From: Promethearchaeota archaeon
GTDB taxonomy: Archaea; Asgardarchaeota; Lokiarchaeia; Sigyniarchaeales; SOKP01
DNA length: 64,000 nt
Reading direction: 5' to 3'
NCBI GenBank assembly: GCA_016839585.1
Contig: JAEOTZ010000023.1
Location: 29,370-93,369 of the forward strand
The notes below the pieces were generated by a model, which ran no database searches, had not been told where the DNA came from, and worked only from the letters and a program-made list of their open reading frames with translations. Numbering within the stretch: position 1 is the stretch's first letter; each line of letters begins with the position of its first letter. This document shows, in pieces, positions 25,888-35,339 of this stretch. The position numbers and the translations under genes are program-made.

Positions 25888-28443
25888 CTATTTTCGTTTA
25901 GTTAGTAGTAGCCATATAGTAAAAAGAGCGCTTATAGCAAGGAGTACACTTCCACTAATAATAAAACTCATAAAATAAATATTACCGATTTCATCGTGAT
26001 TTAATGGTAATCCTGATTCTTCTTGTAATAAACTAAGAGCAAAATTATCACGAATAAAATTTAACCAATCTAAAATTGCATCCATTTGATCATTATTTAA
26101 ATCAAGGGCATTTTTTAAATAATTATATGTACTGGATACTTTCATTGCTTTAAACCATTTTGGAAATCCTAAATGGTTAGTGAGCGCTAAATCATTAAGA
26201 TCATTAGTGTGAAAAGGAATCCAAATTGTAGTAGGAGACCAAAGTATTTCTGCTACTTCTTTAGTAATATTTGTAGATGTTGGGATACCCACTTCCCAAC
26301 CATCAAGCGAATCAACCCCTATTATTAAAGATGCACCGGGATCCAGTCCCTCCTTGAATAATGAACCATTTGTCCATTGACGATAAAATTCAAAGACTGT
26401 TAAATCTTCCAACGTATAATACTCTGGAAGGTGTGTAATTGGATGCTCATAAGCTGTAGCAATCTCAACCATGTTTGGGACTACAATATTCTTAAATGTG
26501 GTAAATAACCAATTAGTTATCATGTTGAATTGAGTATTATTAAGTTGAAAAATATTCATTAATTCTGCTTGTACAGTTGGATTTACCTCATATGCTTCAA
26601 TCCATTTTAAAAGTCCATCTTTATTGATAAATGCTGATTTATTATACTCGTCAAAGAGAGCAGTAGCTGTAGATAGTGAAATATTACTTGGAGTTGGAAC
26701 GCCCACTTCAAATCCTTTAGTTCCACTTCCAAATGGATCCAGATCTAACCCACTACTATCTACAGTTCCATTAGCCCATTGCATTAAAATTACAACAGGT
26801 GCATATTCCAATGGTGTAACATTTTCTCCTTGGAAATTTAAGTAAGTAAATAAAATTGGTACAATAATTAGTCGAATTGTATTGAATATCCATCTATAAA
26901 ATTGGCTGTGAGTGGTATTATAAATTAAAAATTCATCCATATTAAAAGTTGCATTTAATTCATTTTGCGCTGTTATATCTCCCTTATAAGCATCAAACCA
27001 TTTTTTAATTCCACTTTCATTCACAATTGAATGTGAATTACTTGGATCCCATAAATCTTGAACTGTACTATTTATAATATTAGACGCATCAGGAATACCT
27101 AATTCCAGACCTTTTTCTTCGACTGCCGCAACTATATCTCTGATTAAATAATCGCTTATATATTCTCCTAATGGTAGAAGTTGATCATTCCACGTAGCAT
27201 TGTATGTAGTTTCCATCAAAGTTCTGGTTCCAATATCTATAATAGCTAAATCATAAAGAACCATCCATTTTACTAGACCAAGACCAACTGATAATTGAGT
27301 CAACAAACCAGGGGAATCAAGATAACCATCAAGTAATCGTTCTTGAGCAGTAGAAGTATAATTTAAACTGTACGTAACATTACTCACATGCTCCGATACT
27401 CCCTTAAGAGTGGATGAGATATTAGTTTGTACTGTATAATTATTGAAAAACCATTCTCTTGCAAGGGTTTCATTATCTTCTGTATATAATTTTATCTCTC
27501 TTATTGTTTTAGAGATATAGTAAGCTCCTACTATGCTTTTCATCTCAAACTCAAGTTCTTCGAGAATATCTTCTAAATTTAATCCACTTGGGTAATAAGA
27601 GCCATTTGTCCATTGACTATAAAATACTGAATTCGCATAAGTTTCTATATCTAAAGGTTCATATTCCTTTTTAACAATCTCAGGCCAAAGAAATGTAGTG
27701 ATATAAGCCGATACGTTTTGGAGTTGTTTAGAATTCCAAGAACAATTATAAACTAATTCCATTGTACTTCTTGAACCAGGATCAACTTCTGCATCAGCAT
27801 AAAAATCTAACCATTCTATAAGACCTACACCAGTCTCAAGATCAGTAAGTATTCCTGGATAGTCAGTATCTCCCAGCGTATACCCATACAATATTTTAGA
27901 AGACGTACTAGATGAATAGTTAAGACTTACTGTCCCACCCATCATACGCTCCGAAATTCCTTCTATTGCAGTAGAAAAATCATCTTGAAAAGTATAATTA
28001 TTGAAAAATTGGTTTCTGGCGTTATCCCAAGTACTACTGTTATAGATCGTTAAATTAGCTATTGCGTTATAAATAATATTAGCAGCTCCTGTGCTATTTA
28101 TTATTAAAGGTAATTTCTTAAGAGTTCTGTTTTGAAGGATTAATAGAGTATCAGGAATGGCTTCAACTTTAACCACATCATCAGAAATATTTGGTGCTAA
28201 CATATTTCGGATTCCATCAAGAACTTCAGGAATTCCTAAACCAAGAAATTGGGATTCTATTTCAGGAAGAACTTCTTCTTGAATTTGTAAAAGTGTATTC
28301 GGAATTTCAGCATAAACTTCGTTTCTAATATATCCATTTATTAATGCCCCAACGGGCATCAATCCTAAACTAAAAGCTATTGCAAGTACCGAAATGTATA
28401 GTTTTGCTTTAGATAGCATAATAAATATTTTGAATTGTTTCAT
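25888..28443 (-). CDS. Large surface protein with repeated W-modules, related to the CD36-like protein
   Basis: The 851-residue protein has one membrane helix near the N-terminus (about 14-34), a huge ectodomain with many NxS/T sequons and one membrane helix near the C-terminus (about 825-846). The ectodomain holds at least three copies of a module with LW/LF then K-W-F/I-x-A, L-x-x-x-F/L-x-L and I-x-x-W, seen in DGLLKWIEAYEVNPTVQAEL and GFPKWFKAMKVSSTYNYLKN. Two further, more divergent copies (GVGLIEWLDFYADAEVDPGS; GLGLVKWMVLYDLAIIDIGT) lie earlier. The same module occurs once in the CD36-like protein (NPIWFEALAGIEESKIFLMN). The N-terminal anchors also look alike. No CD36 core motif is visible here. 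Function unknown. Confidence 0.75.
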   Translation of the reverse strand: MKQFKIFIMLSKAKLYISVLAIAFSLGLMPVGALINGYIRNEVYAEIPNTLLQIQEEVLPEIESQFLGLGIPEVLDGIRNMLAPNISDDVVKVEAIPDTLLILQNRTLKKLPLIINSTGAANIIYNAIANLTIYNSSTWDNARNQFFNNYTFQDDFSTAIEGISERMMGGTVSLNYSSSTSSKILYGYTLGDTDYPGILTDLETGVGLIEWLDFYADAEVDPGSRSTMELVYNCSWNSKQLQNVSAYITTFLWPEIVKKEYEPLDIETYANSVFYSQWTNGSYYPSGLNLEDILEELEFEMKSIVGAYYISKTIREIKLYTEDNETLAREWFFNNYTVQTNISSTLKGVSEHVSNVTYSLNYTSTAQERLLDGYLDSPGLLTQLSVGLGLVKWMVLYDLAIIDIGTRTLMETTYNATWNDQLLPLGEYISDYLIRDIVAAVEEKGLELGIPDASNIINSTVQDLWDPSNSHSIVNESGIKKWFDAYKGDITAQNELNATFNMDEFLIYNTTHSQFYRWIFNTIRLIIVPILFTYLNFQGENVTPLEYAPVVILMQWANGTVDSSGLDLDPFGSGTKGFEVGVPTPSNISLSTATALFDEYNKSAFINKDGLLKWIEAYEVNPTVQAELMNIFQLNNTQFNMITNWLFTTFKNIVVPNMVEIATAYEHPITHLPEYYTLEDLTVFEFYRQWTNGSLFKEGLDPGASLIIGVDSLDGWEVGIPTSTNITKEVAEILWSPTTIWIPFHTNDLNDLALTNHLGFPKWFKAMKVSSTYNYLKNALDLNNDQMDAILDWLNFIRDNFALSLLQEESGLPLNHDEIGNIYFMSFIISGSVLLAISALFTIWLLLTKRK

Positions 28444-28709
28444 ATAAATTTTACCACATATATTTCTTCTGTTATTGATTTTTCAAACAGTTTGACCATG
28501 GTATGAAAAAGTTAGAAAATTTAATTCAATGAGAAACCTTATTACTGGTAGATTTTAATAAATGACAATATAAAGCGCATTTTGGAAGATCTATACTTAT
28601 GATTGACTTTATTTTGAGATATTAAACCTAAAGATTCAAAAAAATTTAATTGAAAATTTTGATCTATCTATTAAATAAAAAAAAACTTTTTTATTGATTT
28701 TTAATTAAA

Positions 28710-29291
28710 ATGATTAATATGAAGGAAATCGAAAATTTGAGGTTTTATGTCCCATTAGTTTTTGTAGCTAATATTTTTCTAGGACCCATATTTAATTTCT
28801 TGATGTTTTTTTACAGAAAAATCCCTAATAGCTATATGTTTTTTAATATTTCCGATTTTCAGTTTGCAGATATCATGGCGGTAACATTTATCTTGTTTAC
28901 GTTTATATTTTTAATAACATATAATTTTTCAGAAAAAATTAATAATGAACTAGCAATTTCTCTCTGTTTAATTATAATTGGTTTTAATTGTATTTATGCT
29001 GCTTTCGCTACAACCTGGTTAATTTACTTAATAACATTTATCATTATCGGAGCAACTGCAGGATTCATAACACCAAAAATTATTGATCTGATGGGTGATA
29101 TTGCTAGAAATAAAAAGAAAAAAAGATATCATCTCTTTTTTATACCCATATGCATTATAATTTGGATATTTATTTATGGTATCATTTTTGAAGTTATAGG
29201 GATGTTATCATGGAGAATTTTATATATTATCATCGGTATAACTAACATTTTATCGTCACCATTAATAATTTTCTATAAAGGACTTGAATAG
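28710..29291 (+). CDS. Six-helix membrane protein, MFS-half-like
   Basis: The 193-residue product has about six hydrophobic helices. A GATAGFITPKIIDLMGDIAR segment followed by a basic loop (NKKKKRYHLFFIP) resembles the half-way loop region of major-facilitator transporters, and the N-terminus FYVPLVFVANIFLGPIFNFL fits helix 1. Full MFS proteins have 12 helices, so this is either a half-sized relative, a remnant of a longer gene, or an unrelated protein. No substrate can be proposed. Confidence 0.55.
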   Translation: MINMKEIENLRFYVPLVFVANIFLGPIFNFLMFFYRKIPNSYMFFNISDFQFADIMAVTFILFTFIFLITYNFSEKINNELAISLCLIIIGFNCIYAAFATTWLIYLITFIIIGATAGFITPKIIDLMGDIARNKKKKRYHLFFIPICIIIWIFIYGIIFEVIGMLSWRILYIIIGITNILSSPLIIFYKGLE

Positions 29292-29423
29292 ATAAATAAA
29301 ACCTTAGAATTTCTAAAAGAATAAAAAAATTATTTAATTGCATTTTTTTATTCATTATTAAACTATGTAAAAATTACAATGAAAGTTCTAATTTCCTTCT
29401 TTTTGAGAAATTTGCACTTAAAA

Positions 29424-29458
29424 AAATAATATTAATATTATTAATAATATTATATTAT
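29424..29458. promoter_or_regulatory. A/T palindrome upstream of the TrmB-family gene
   Basis: Bases 29424-29441 form a perfect 18-base palindrome (AATAATATTAATATTATT), and the same half-site AATAATATT is repeated at 29442-29450. The site ends about 100 bases before the TrmB-family start codon. TrmB proteins bind palindromes and often autoregulate, but chance palindromes are frequent in such AT-rich DNA. Confidence 0.3.
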
Positions 29459-29559
29459 TGCATAGAAAATATGCTTAAATACATTCTAAATATTATTTTA
29501 ATATAATTTATACAGAAAATTTCTTAAACCTCTTAAAATTATAAAAAAATGGTAAGGTA

Positions 29560-30357
29560 ATGTCAAAAGAAATTCCTGAAAATGTGAAAGAATCCTTAAG
29601 ATCAATAGGACTTACGGATTATGAGATCTCAATATATTTAACTTTAATAAGCAAAGGACCTATGGATGCTCGGGAATTATCAGAAGCGTCAGGTGTGCCC
29701 TACTCCCGTATATATAACATCCTCACACAGCTGGAAAAAGAAAAGTTGTGGATAATTAAAGAGGAAGCAAGCCGTCCATCGCGCTATTTTGCCAAATCGC
29801 CTGATGAGGCTCTGATTATTGCAAAGAAACAATTTAATGATAATTTTGATGATCACTCAAATAAAATTATCCATTCATTAACTCCAATTTATCAATCTCA
29901 CGATACTCCTATTAAAATTGCTCTATATGTTCATAGGGGCAGAGATGTATGTATTAATAGGGCATTAGCATTATTAAATTTAGCAAAAACATCTGTTTAT
30001 ATAGTTACTACTGATCAGGAATTTTTAGATGTATTTTATGATGATATTAAAAAAGCAAGAGCTCGAGGTGTTACAAATTTAAAGCTTTTAATTGAAGATA
30101 AAGCTTTACAAGATGAAAAATTCAGAAAAACATTAGAACAATATAAGGAATTATGTGAAATTCGTTCACGAGACCAAGTTTTTGGAAGTGCTATTGTAAT
30201 GGATGAAGGAGAAGATGCATTCATTATTCTTTCTAAGGGTTTCTTTCCAAAAAAAATGTCTTATTTTGGTATAGTGACTGACCATATCGCCTTTGGACCT
30301 TCTGCTAACTATTATTTTAGTTATTTATATAAAACAGCTAAGGAAGTAAATCTGTAG
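29560..30357 (+). CDS. TrmB-family transcription regulator
   Basis: The 265-residue protein begins with a winged helix of the TrmB type (LRSIGLTDYEISIYLTLISK, then ELSEASGVPYSRIYNILTQL). A dimerising helix follows, and then a PLD-like/TrmB C-terminal domain (VYIVTTDQEFLDVFYDDIKK, IVMDEGEDAFIILSKGF). Archaeal TrmB proteins regulate sugar uptake and central metabolism in response to sugars; this member ends after the PLD-like part, so its ligand may differ. Neighbours give no clear target. Confidence 0.88.
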   Translation: MSKEIPENVKESLRSIGLTDYEISIYLTLISKGPMDARELSEASGVPYSRIYNILTQLEKEKLWIIKEEASRPSRYFAKSPDEALIIAKKQFNDNFDDHSNKIIHSLTPIYQSHDTPIKIALYVHRGRDVCINRALALLNLAKTSVYIVTTDQEFLDVFYDDIKKARARGVTNLKLLIEDKALQDEKFRKTLEQYKELCEIRSRDQVFGSAIVMDEGEDAFIILSKGFFPKKMSYFGIVTDHIAFGPSANYYFSYLYKTAKEVNL

Positions 30358-30475
30358 TTCATTTTGAAAAAAAATTAAAACTTTTTTTGATTAGATGTCA
30401 TTTATACTCTGTAAACACTTCCAATAACAATGTTAAAATAATAGGATAAAAAATTTAATTTTTTGAAATATAGCA

Positions 30476-30928
30476 TTATTTTAAGAAAGTTCTTTTTCCC
30501 AAATAAATAAAAAGCTCAGATAATTCAAAAAGAGTCATTGGCATTATTACTCGTGCCATACTAGTACGAAGTTCTTCTTTATCTTTACCAGCAAGTATAA
30601 GGTTTCTTATATCCTCAACATAATCATCCATATTTAAGAATAATATTTCGATTTTATCAACACCCGTTAATTCCTCTATATCTTTATCCAAATGTTCCTC
30701 AACTTGATTAAGCAACCCTAATTTTAATTTTGGGCTTAGATCATATTTAGTAATAAGACGGTTCATTTCCTCAATTATAATGTTTAAAGATAAATTCCAA
30801 TCTGCATTTTCTTTATATTTGGGAATTAAAACTTCGCTGATAATCACCTCATAAAGAGTAGTTGGCGCTTTCTTGTCAAAATCAATTTCCATGCCATTTC
30901 TTAATTGGATCTTTTTAATTTCAGACAT
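30476..30928 (-). CDS. Hypothetical helical protein
   Basis: The 150-residue product from the ATG at 30928 (an ATG four codons earlier is also in frame) starts with MSEIKKIQLRNGMEIDFDKK. It is followed by helices ending in VIMPMTLFELSELFIYLGKR. No motif identifies it. It is convergent with the TrmB-family gene and seems an ordinary conserved-type soluble protein of unknown function. Confidence 0.6.
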   Translation of the reverse strand: MSEIKKIQLRNGMEIDFDKKAPTTLYEVIISEVLIPKYKENADWNLSLNIIIEEMNRLITKYDLSPKLKLGLLNQVEEHLDKDIEELTGVDKIEILFLNMDDYVEDIRNLILAGKDKEELRTSMARVIMPMTLFELSELFIYLGKRTFLK

Positions 30929-31189
30929 CTTAAACCTCAATTAAAATGGTAAATTATGATAATACTTATTAATTAATGGACTTAGTTCTAATAAATATTT
31001 GTGTTAATGAATATTTTTACATTATAAAAAATTTGAAATATCTTCTTCTTAGTGCTTAAGAAATAAGCAAAACAGAATTAGTATTAGATATAGAGGTTAA
31101 AATCTGTATTAAATAAATTAATTTAGTAGTAAATATTATTGAATTTCAACATACTAAAATTAATTAAATACCTTAAGATGTCTTGAATT

Positions 31190-32329
31190 ATGAATAAATT
31201 TGAAAGAGCCCAAAAAATACTTAAAGAAATTAATGGAGACGGTTGGCTGATTGTATGTAATGAAGATAGTGATATTAACTCTAAATTCTTATTAGGTGTT
31301 GAGTCTCATGCTCTTCACTTTATTTTCGTATCTACTGATGGACACCATAAAGTTCTTCCTGTAGAAATGGAAGCGAATATGATTCGAAAATCTCTCGGAT
31401 CCAAAGGTATAAATGCTGAAGTAATATCCTATAACACCTTAAAGGACTTAATTTCAAAATTAAAACCAATAATCAACAGACCGAAAATTGCGCTCAATTT
31501 TGGAGAAAATATTCTTGATCCTGATGGAACTCCTTATGCTGATTATCTTCAAGTTGGAGCCTTTTTTGCTATTAAAAAAATAAACCCTAATACAAAATTT
31601 ATTTCAGCTGCCCCTATAATTTATGGGCTTAGAAGTCAAAAATCATCAGAAGAGTTAAAAGATCTACGTAATGTCTGTAAAGCCACAATTGAAATATTAG
31701 AAACTATTCCAAATTGGGTCAAAGTTGGAATGACAGAAAAAGAAGTTATGGCTAAACTAGAATATGAATATTCAAAATTAGGAAAGCCTTCTTTTCCTGC
31801 TATAATAGCTACTGGAATACATTCAGCAGACCCACATCATAATACCTCAACTAAAAAAATTGAACCTGGAGTTCTTTTAATTGATACTGGAATGCAGATC
31901 GATGAGATGTGTTCTGATATAACCTGGACTTTTTGGATTGGCAATGAGCCACCAGAGGATTTTATACAAGCATATCAAACATTATATGAAGCTAAGGAAA
32001 TAGCTAATAAATACTATATAGCGAATACTCCTAATCATATACCGGCAAAAGAGTGCCGTAAATACTTAAGTGAAAAAGGTTATGATCATGAAAAACTTTT
32101 CTTTCATGGCTTAGGACATTCTCTTGGATTTGAAGCCCATGATATTGGTTCAAGAATAGGCTGGAAAGTATCGGAACACCATATACTTAAGGAAAATATG
32201 GTATATACTAATGAACCAGGATTATATTGGCTTGATAAATGGGGTATTAGATTGGAAGATGATGTAATTATCGGAAAAGATAAATGTGAACAAGTTACTT
32301 CCGTTTCTAAAGAACCAATTGTAATTTAA
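31190..32329 (+). CDS. M24-family metallopeptidase (Xaa-Pro aminopeptidase/prolidase-like)
   Basis: The 379-residue protein has an N-terminal creatinase-like domain (about 1-140) and a C-terminal pita-bread domain with all metal ligands in order. They are the aspartates in LIDTGMQIDEMCSDITW, the histidine in FHGLGHSLGFEAHD, the glutamate in YTNEPGLYW and the final glutamate in IRLEDDVII. Such enzymes remove residues before proline or split Xaa-Pro dipeptides using two divalent metals. Length and domain order match archaeal prolidase/aminopeptidase P. It is monocistronic. Confidence 0.93.
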   Translation: MNKFERAQKILKEINGDGWLIVCNEDSDINSKFLLGVESHALHFIFVSTDGHHKVLPVEMEANMIRKSLGSKGINAEVISYNTLKDLISKLKPIINRPKIALNFGENILDPDGTPYADYLQVGAFFAIKKINPNTKFISAAPIIYGLRSQKSSEELKDLRNVCKATIEILETIPNWVKVGMTEKEVMAKLEYEYSKLGKPSFPAIIATGIHSADPHHNTSTKKIEPGVLLIDTGMQIDEMCSDITWTFWIGNEPPEDFIQAYQTLYEAKEIANKYYIANTPNHIPAKECRKYLSEKGYDHEKLFFHGLGHSLGFEAHDIGSRIGWKVSEHHILKENMVYTNEPGLYWLDKWGIRLEDDVIIGKDKCEQVTSVSKEPIVI

Positions 32330-32447
32330 CTAGTGAACAAAAATAGATTTCAAAAATAATTAATCTATCTTTCTTTAAAATTAAGATTATTTATTAATTT
32401 AAGTCAAATCGAATATAAGTCAATCAATTAACAGATTTTATTTATAG

Positions 32448-32639
32448 TTATCTTCTTTCAGTTATTACGTCAACTTCAGATATTGGAATATAAACTAGAT
32501 TATTATACTTATTCTCAAGTACTATAACTTCATCATCAATAATAGATTGAATTATCCCCGCAAATTCTCGACTTTGATTTCTTACATAAATGTATACTTC
32601 TTTTTGTACTAACTTCTCAATTAAAGACTTTGGAATCAT
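32448..32639 (-). CDS. Small Sm-like-fold protein
   Basis: The 63-residue protein consists of a short helix followed by strands KEVYIYVRNQSREFAGIIQS, then IIDDEVIVLENKYNNLVYIP and ISEVDVIT. This follows the order of a small Sm/LSm-type barrel (a strand with xVYVYLRNxREFxGxI, then a strand with EVxLEN, then IP.xxIxxI). Canonical Sm1/Sm2 glycine motifs are weak, so it may be a divergent RNA-binding or scaffold barrel. Confidence 0.6.
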   Translation of the reverse strand: MIPKSLIEKLVQKEVYIYVRNQSREFAGIIQSIIDDEVIVLENKYNNLVYIPISEVDVITERR

Positions 32640-33005
32640 AATAAACCATTATTTAATATTTATTTATCACTTAAAATTATTTCTTAATTTTTTTATATTA
32701 ATTTTTCATTAGAAACAAAGAAGTAGGTAAAAACCGGAATCCATGATACAGTAAAAATTTTAAAAAGAGGAGACGTATTTATCTAATAACAGGGTTAAGG
32801 GTTGAGGTATTTTACCGATTTCTCGGCATTAGGTATAAGAATATATTTTGCTATCATGGCATTCCGATCTTTATGTGTTCTTACATATAAAATATGTGCT
32901 TATCTAGTATTTAAAAATTTCCTTTTTTTTCACTTGAAAAAAATGACAAAAAAAGATATCTAAATTTAAGCTGAAATTTTAAATTTTCAATGAAAGTATA
33001 AATAA
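32640..33005. other. Intergenic stretch with a GC-richer patch, no gene assigned
   Basis: The stretch is 366 bases long. Most is AT-rich, but about 32780-32880 is less so and contains a small CCGA-TTTC-TCGG hairpin (near 32815-32827). No open frame or tRNA-like fold is evident. A small non-coding RNA is possible but unsupported. Confidence 0.3.
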
Positions 33006-33896
33006 TTATACTCGTTTTAGTTTTTTAACAATATAATATTTGTTAAAATCTATTTTTCTTTCTTTTATTAAATCTAATATCGATTGTAAAATAAAGAATT
33101 TTCCATATTTCTCATTGAAGCGCTTAATAACTATTTTTATTAACTTATTATTATTATATGATTTAAAATTACAATATTGATTTATTGAACAACTTCTCTG
33201 CTTCTTAAATAATATTCTACAATTATTACAGTTTTTTTTCGTCTTTTTTATAACAAAATTAAAAATTGAATTTTTTAAAACACTTTTAATGCTTTTATCA
33301 TAAAACCTTGCTATCTTGAAACCGTTGTATTTTACACATAAGAGATTCCAACTTGGAATTAGACAAAAATTTGCATTTCGTATAAAATAGCTATCATATT
33401 TTGCGGTAAACATTCTCCGATATTTCTTGTTTGAGGAATATGAGAAATGTAGAGCAAACGGAGTAGAAATTATTAATTTTTGTCTTGAAGAGTTAAGGTT
33501 AACATAATACACTCTCCCACCATATATTTTGTGTAAAAAATATTCAGCAGTACTAATTCTAATTTTTTTATCATCTTTAGGAACCTTTGGTGAGGCTACA
33601 CAATTTCCTTCACCATGTAATATCCATAATACATAAACCCCCTTTTTATTATAATCTTCAGTTCTTTTAATGATTTCTTTTACCGATATATTAGAATTTT
33701 GAACTTCTATTACAATTTCTTGTCCAGAATGAAGTTTAAAGTAAATATCTGCTCTTCTATTGTTGAAATACTTTTCAAGAGATTTTTCTCTTACATTCTT
33801 ATCTTCTTCTGAGATAGTTTTATATAATAAATATTTAATTGCTTTATGCTGCCAGGACTCGGAACTAGAACTTTCAAATAAAAGAGATTTATTCAA
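33006..33896 (-). CDS. CoiA-like nuclease-fold protein
   Basis: The 296-residue protein (TTG start with an AAAGGG just upstream) contains SESWQHKAIKYLLYKT, then NNRRADIYFKLHSGQEIVIE followed by VQNSNISVKEI. The H...RRADI...EIVIEVQNS pattern is the PD-(D/E)XK-like core of CoiA competence-associated proteins, and KKGVYVLWILHG is the next conserved strand. The C-terminal part is basic and cysteine-containing (CNNCRILFKKQRSC), a possible zinc knuckle. CoiA-type proteins act in recombination after DNA uptake. In archaea the role is unknown. It is divergent from a possible nucleic-acid-binding gene. Confidence 0.8.
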   Translation of the reverse strand: MNKSLLFESSSSESWQHKAIKYLLYKTISEEDKNVREKSLEKYFNNRRADIYFKLHSGQEIVIEVQNSNISVKEIIKRTEDYNKKGVYVLWILHGEGNCVASPKVPKDDKKIRISTAEYFLHKIYGGRVYYVNLNSSRQKLIISTPFALHFSYSSNKKYRRMFTAKYDSYFIRNANFCLIPSWNLLCVKYNGFKIARFYDKSIKSVLKNSIFNFVIKKTKKNCNNCRILFKKQRSCSINQYCNFKSYNNNKLIKIVIKRFNEKYGKFFILQSILDLIKERKIDFNKYYIVKKLKRV

Positions 33897-34096
33897 TTTA
33901 CCCTTTCATCATATTAGATTTGTATTGTATAAAAATACCACGGTGTCGTTAATAAAAATAGACAGTAATTTAAATTACTAGATTATGATATCAAATTTTT
34001 CTTTAAATATCTTTAAAATATCTATATTAAAAATATTAAAAATCAACGAACTGTGAGCTATTAAAAATAATTAATGATAAAATAATTGTGAGAATC

Positions 34097-34798
34097 ATGA
34101 CTAATACGCATAGCCAAAGTTTTTTTGGGCAGTCTACTGGATTAACAATCCAGAGTTCATCAAAAACAGAGCCTTTTATCTTCTTGAAATGTATTAAGAA
34201 AAAAGGGGATGGAACATGGGAAAAACCCTCTAAAAATGAAGGTAAAACAGTTAAATGTAATCTAGACGAAATTGTAATGATATTGCAGGTTTTAAAACGA
34301 AAAACCAAATCTTGGTCTAGTTATCATGATTTTAATAATGTTAAAACTCAGATATCATTTCAATGGGAGGAAGGAAAAGAAGAAAAAATATGGATAAATA
34401 TTGGAAATTATTCCAAGATGATGAATTTTGCACAAGTTGAGATATTTAGATTGCTGTTAGAACATATTTTAAAAGAGAAAATTAAATATGCCACTTCCTC
34501 TAGAATTTCTGTTGTAAAGGACAAATCAAAAAAGATTGAAATAAATAATGCTACTGATATCGAAGTGAATCCTGATATTTCAAACAAGAAAAATTCAAAA
34601 ATTATTGAAACTAGTCAAATAGAAGGTAATATTGAAGCGGAGACTAAAAATGCCTTACTTATCAATTTTAATAATGGTAATGAAATATGGATTCCAAAAT
34701 CAATCATAAGATCCCAAAATAACCTGAATAAAGATCTAACTCAAACATTTCTTATTGATACATGGTTTTTAAAGAAGAATAACTTGTCTTATATTTAA
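34097..34798 (+). CDS. Two-domain protein, possible nucleic-acid-binding
   Basis: The product is about 233 residues from ATG 34097; a GTG three codons upstream is also possible. The first domain (GLTIQSSSKTEPFIFLKCIK, then KTQISFQWEEGKEEKIWINI and a helix AQVEIFRLLLEHILKEK) has a strand-strand-strand-helix order recalling PC4/whirly-type ssDNA-binding folds. After a polar linker, a second small domain (KNALLINFNNGNEIWIPKSI, IDTWFLKKN) resembles a module appended to archaeal DNA-replication proteins. The assignment is by pattern only. It faces away from the CoiA-like gene. Confidence 0.55.
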   Translation: MTNTHSQSFFGQSTGLTIQSSSKTEPFIFLKCIKKKGDGTWEKPSKNEGKTVKCNLDEIVMILQVLKRKTKSWSSYHDFNNVKTQISFQWEEGKEEKIWINIGNYSKMMNFAQVEIFRLLLEHILKEKIKYATSSRISVVKDKSKKIEINNATDIEVNPDISNKKNSKIIETSQIEGNIEAETKNALLINFNNGNEIWIPKSIIRSQNNLNKDLTQTFLIDTWFLKKNNLSYI

Positions 34799-34979
34799 TT
34801 AAGCCAGTGATTTATCAGAAAGGATTTAATAAATATTGAAATATAAAATTTTCTTTGTTTTCTAGTAATTTTTTTACAGATAATCATTTATATAATGAGT
34901 TTTATTATATGCTTTAACTAAAATCGTTAAAAATTAAGAAAATAAAATTTAAAAATAAAGTAAATAAAAGTGAAATTAA

Positions 34980-35279
34980 ATGGGGTTTAAACCAAAGCTT
35001 CCAAAAGCTCCAAAAGTAGGAAAATTAGATCCTGAATTAGTTAATAAAATTCCTGGAATAATTGAGGAAGTACTTGCTAAGATTCTTGAAGAAGAATCAT
35101 TAGGAGAAGCCGTCGAATCAGAGATTAAAGAAAAAATTCACGGAGCAGTTATGGAAAGATTAGAACCACAACTTGAAGATAAAATAGTAGAAAAATTAGC
35201 TGATAAAGCAGTAGAAAAAGCAATTGATAAAGCTTGGGACAAAATAAAGCAAAAAATAGCAGAAAAGATGGAAAAATAA
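34980..35279 (+). CDS. Small helical charged protein
   Basis: The 99-residue product starts with a basic proline-rich MGFKPKLPKAPKVGK. It continues as long amphipathic helices with repeated E-K-(L/A)-(A/D) units (EDKIVEKLADKAVEKAIDKA). No homology is recognised. The regular heptad-like pattern suggests a coiled coil or membrane-surface helix. It is convergent with the deacetylase gene. Confidence 0.6.
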   Translation: MGFKPKLPKAPKVGKLDPELVNKIPGIIEEVLAKILEEESLGEAVESEIKEKIHGAVMERLEPQLEDKIVEKLADKAVEKAIDKAWDKIKQKIAEKMEK

Positions 35280-35339
35280 ATTATTTTAATCTTTAACTTA
35301 CTTTTTCTTTTTTTTATTAACATTATCAATTTTCTAGAT

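Noticed and set aside
32780..32880. Possible small RNA in the GC-richer patch between the Sm-like and CoiA-like genes
   Set aside because: Only one short hairpin (CCGA/TCGG) is visible, and there is no promoter-terminator pair or known RNA motif.
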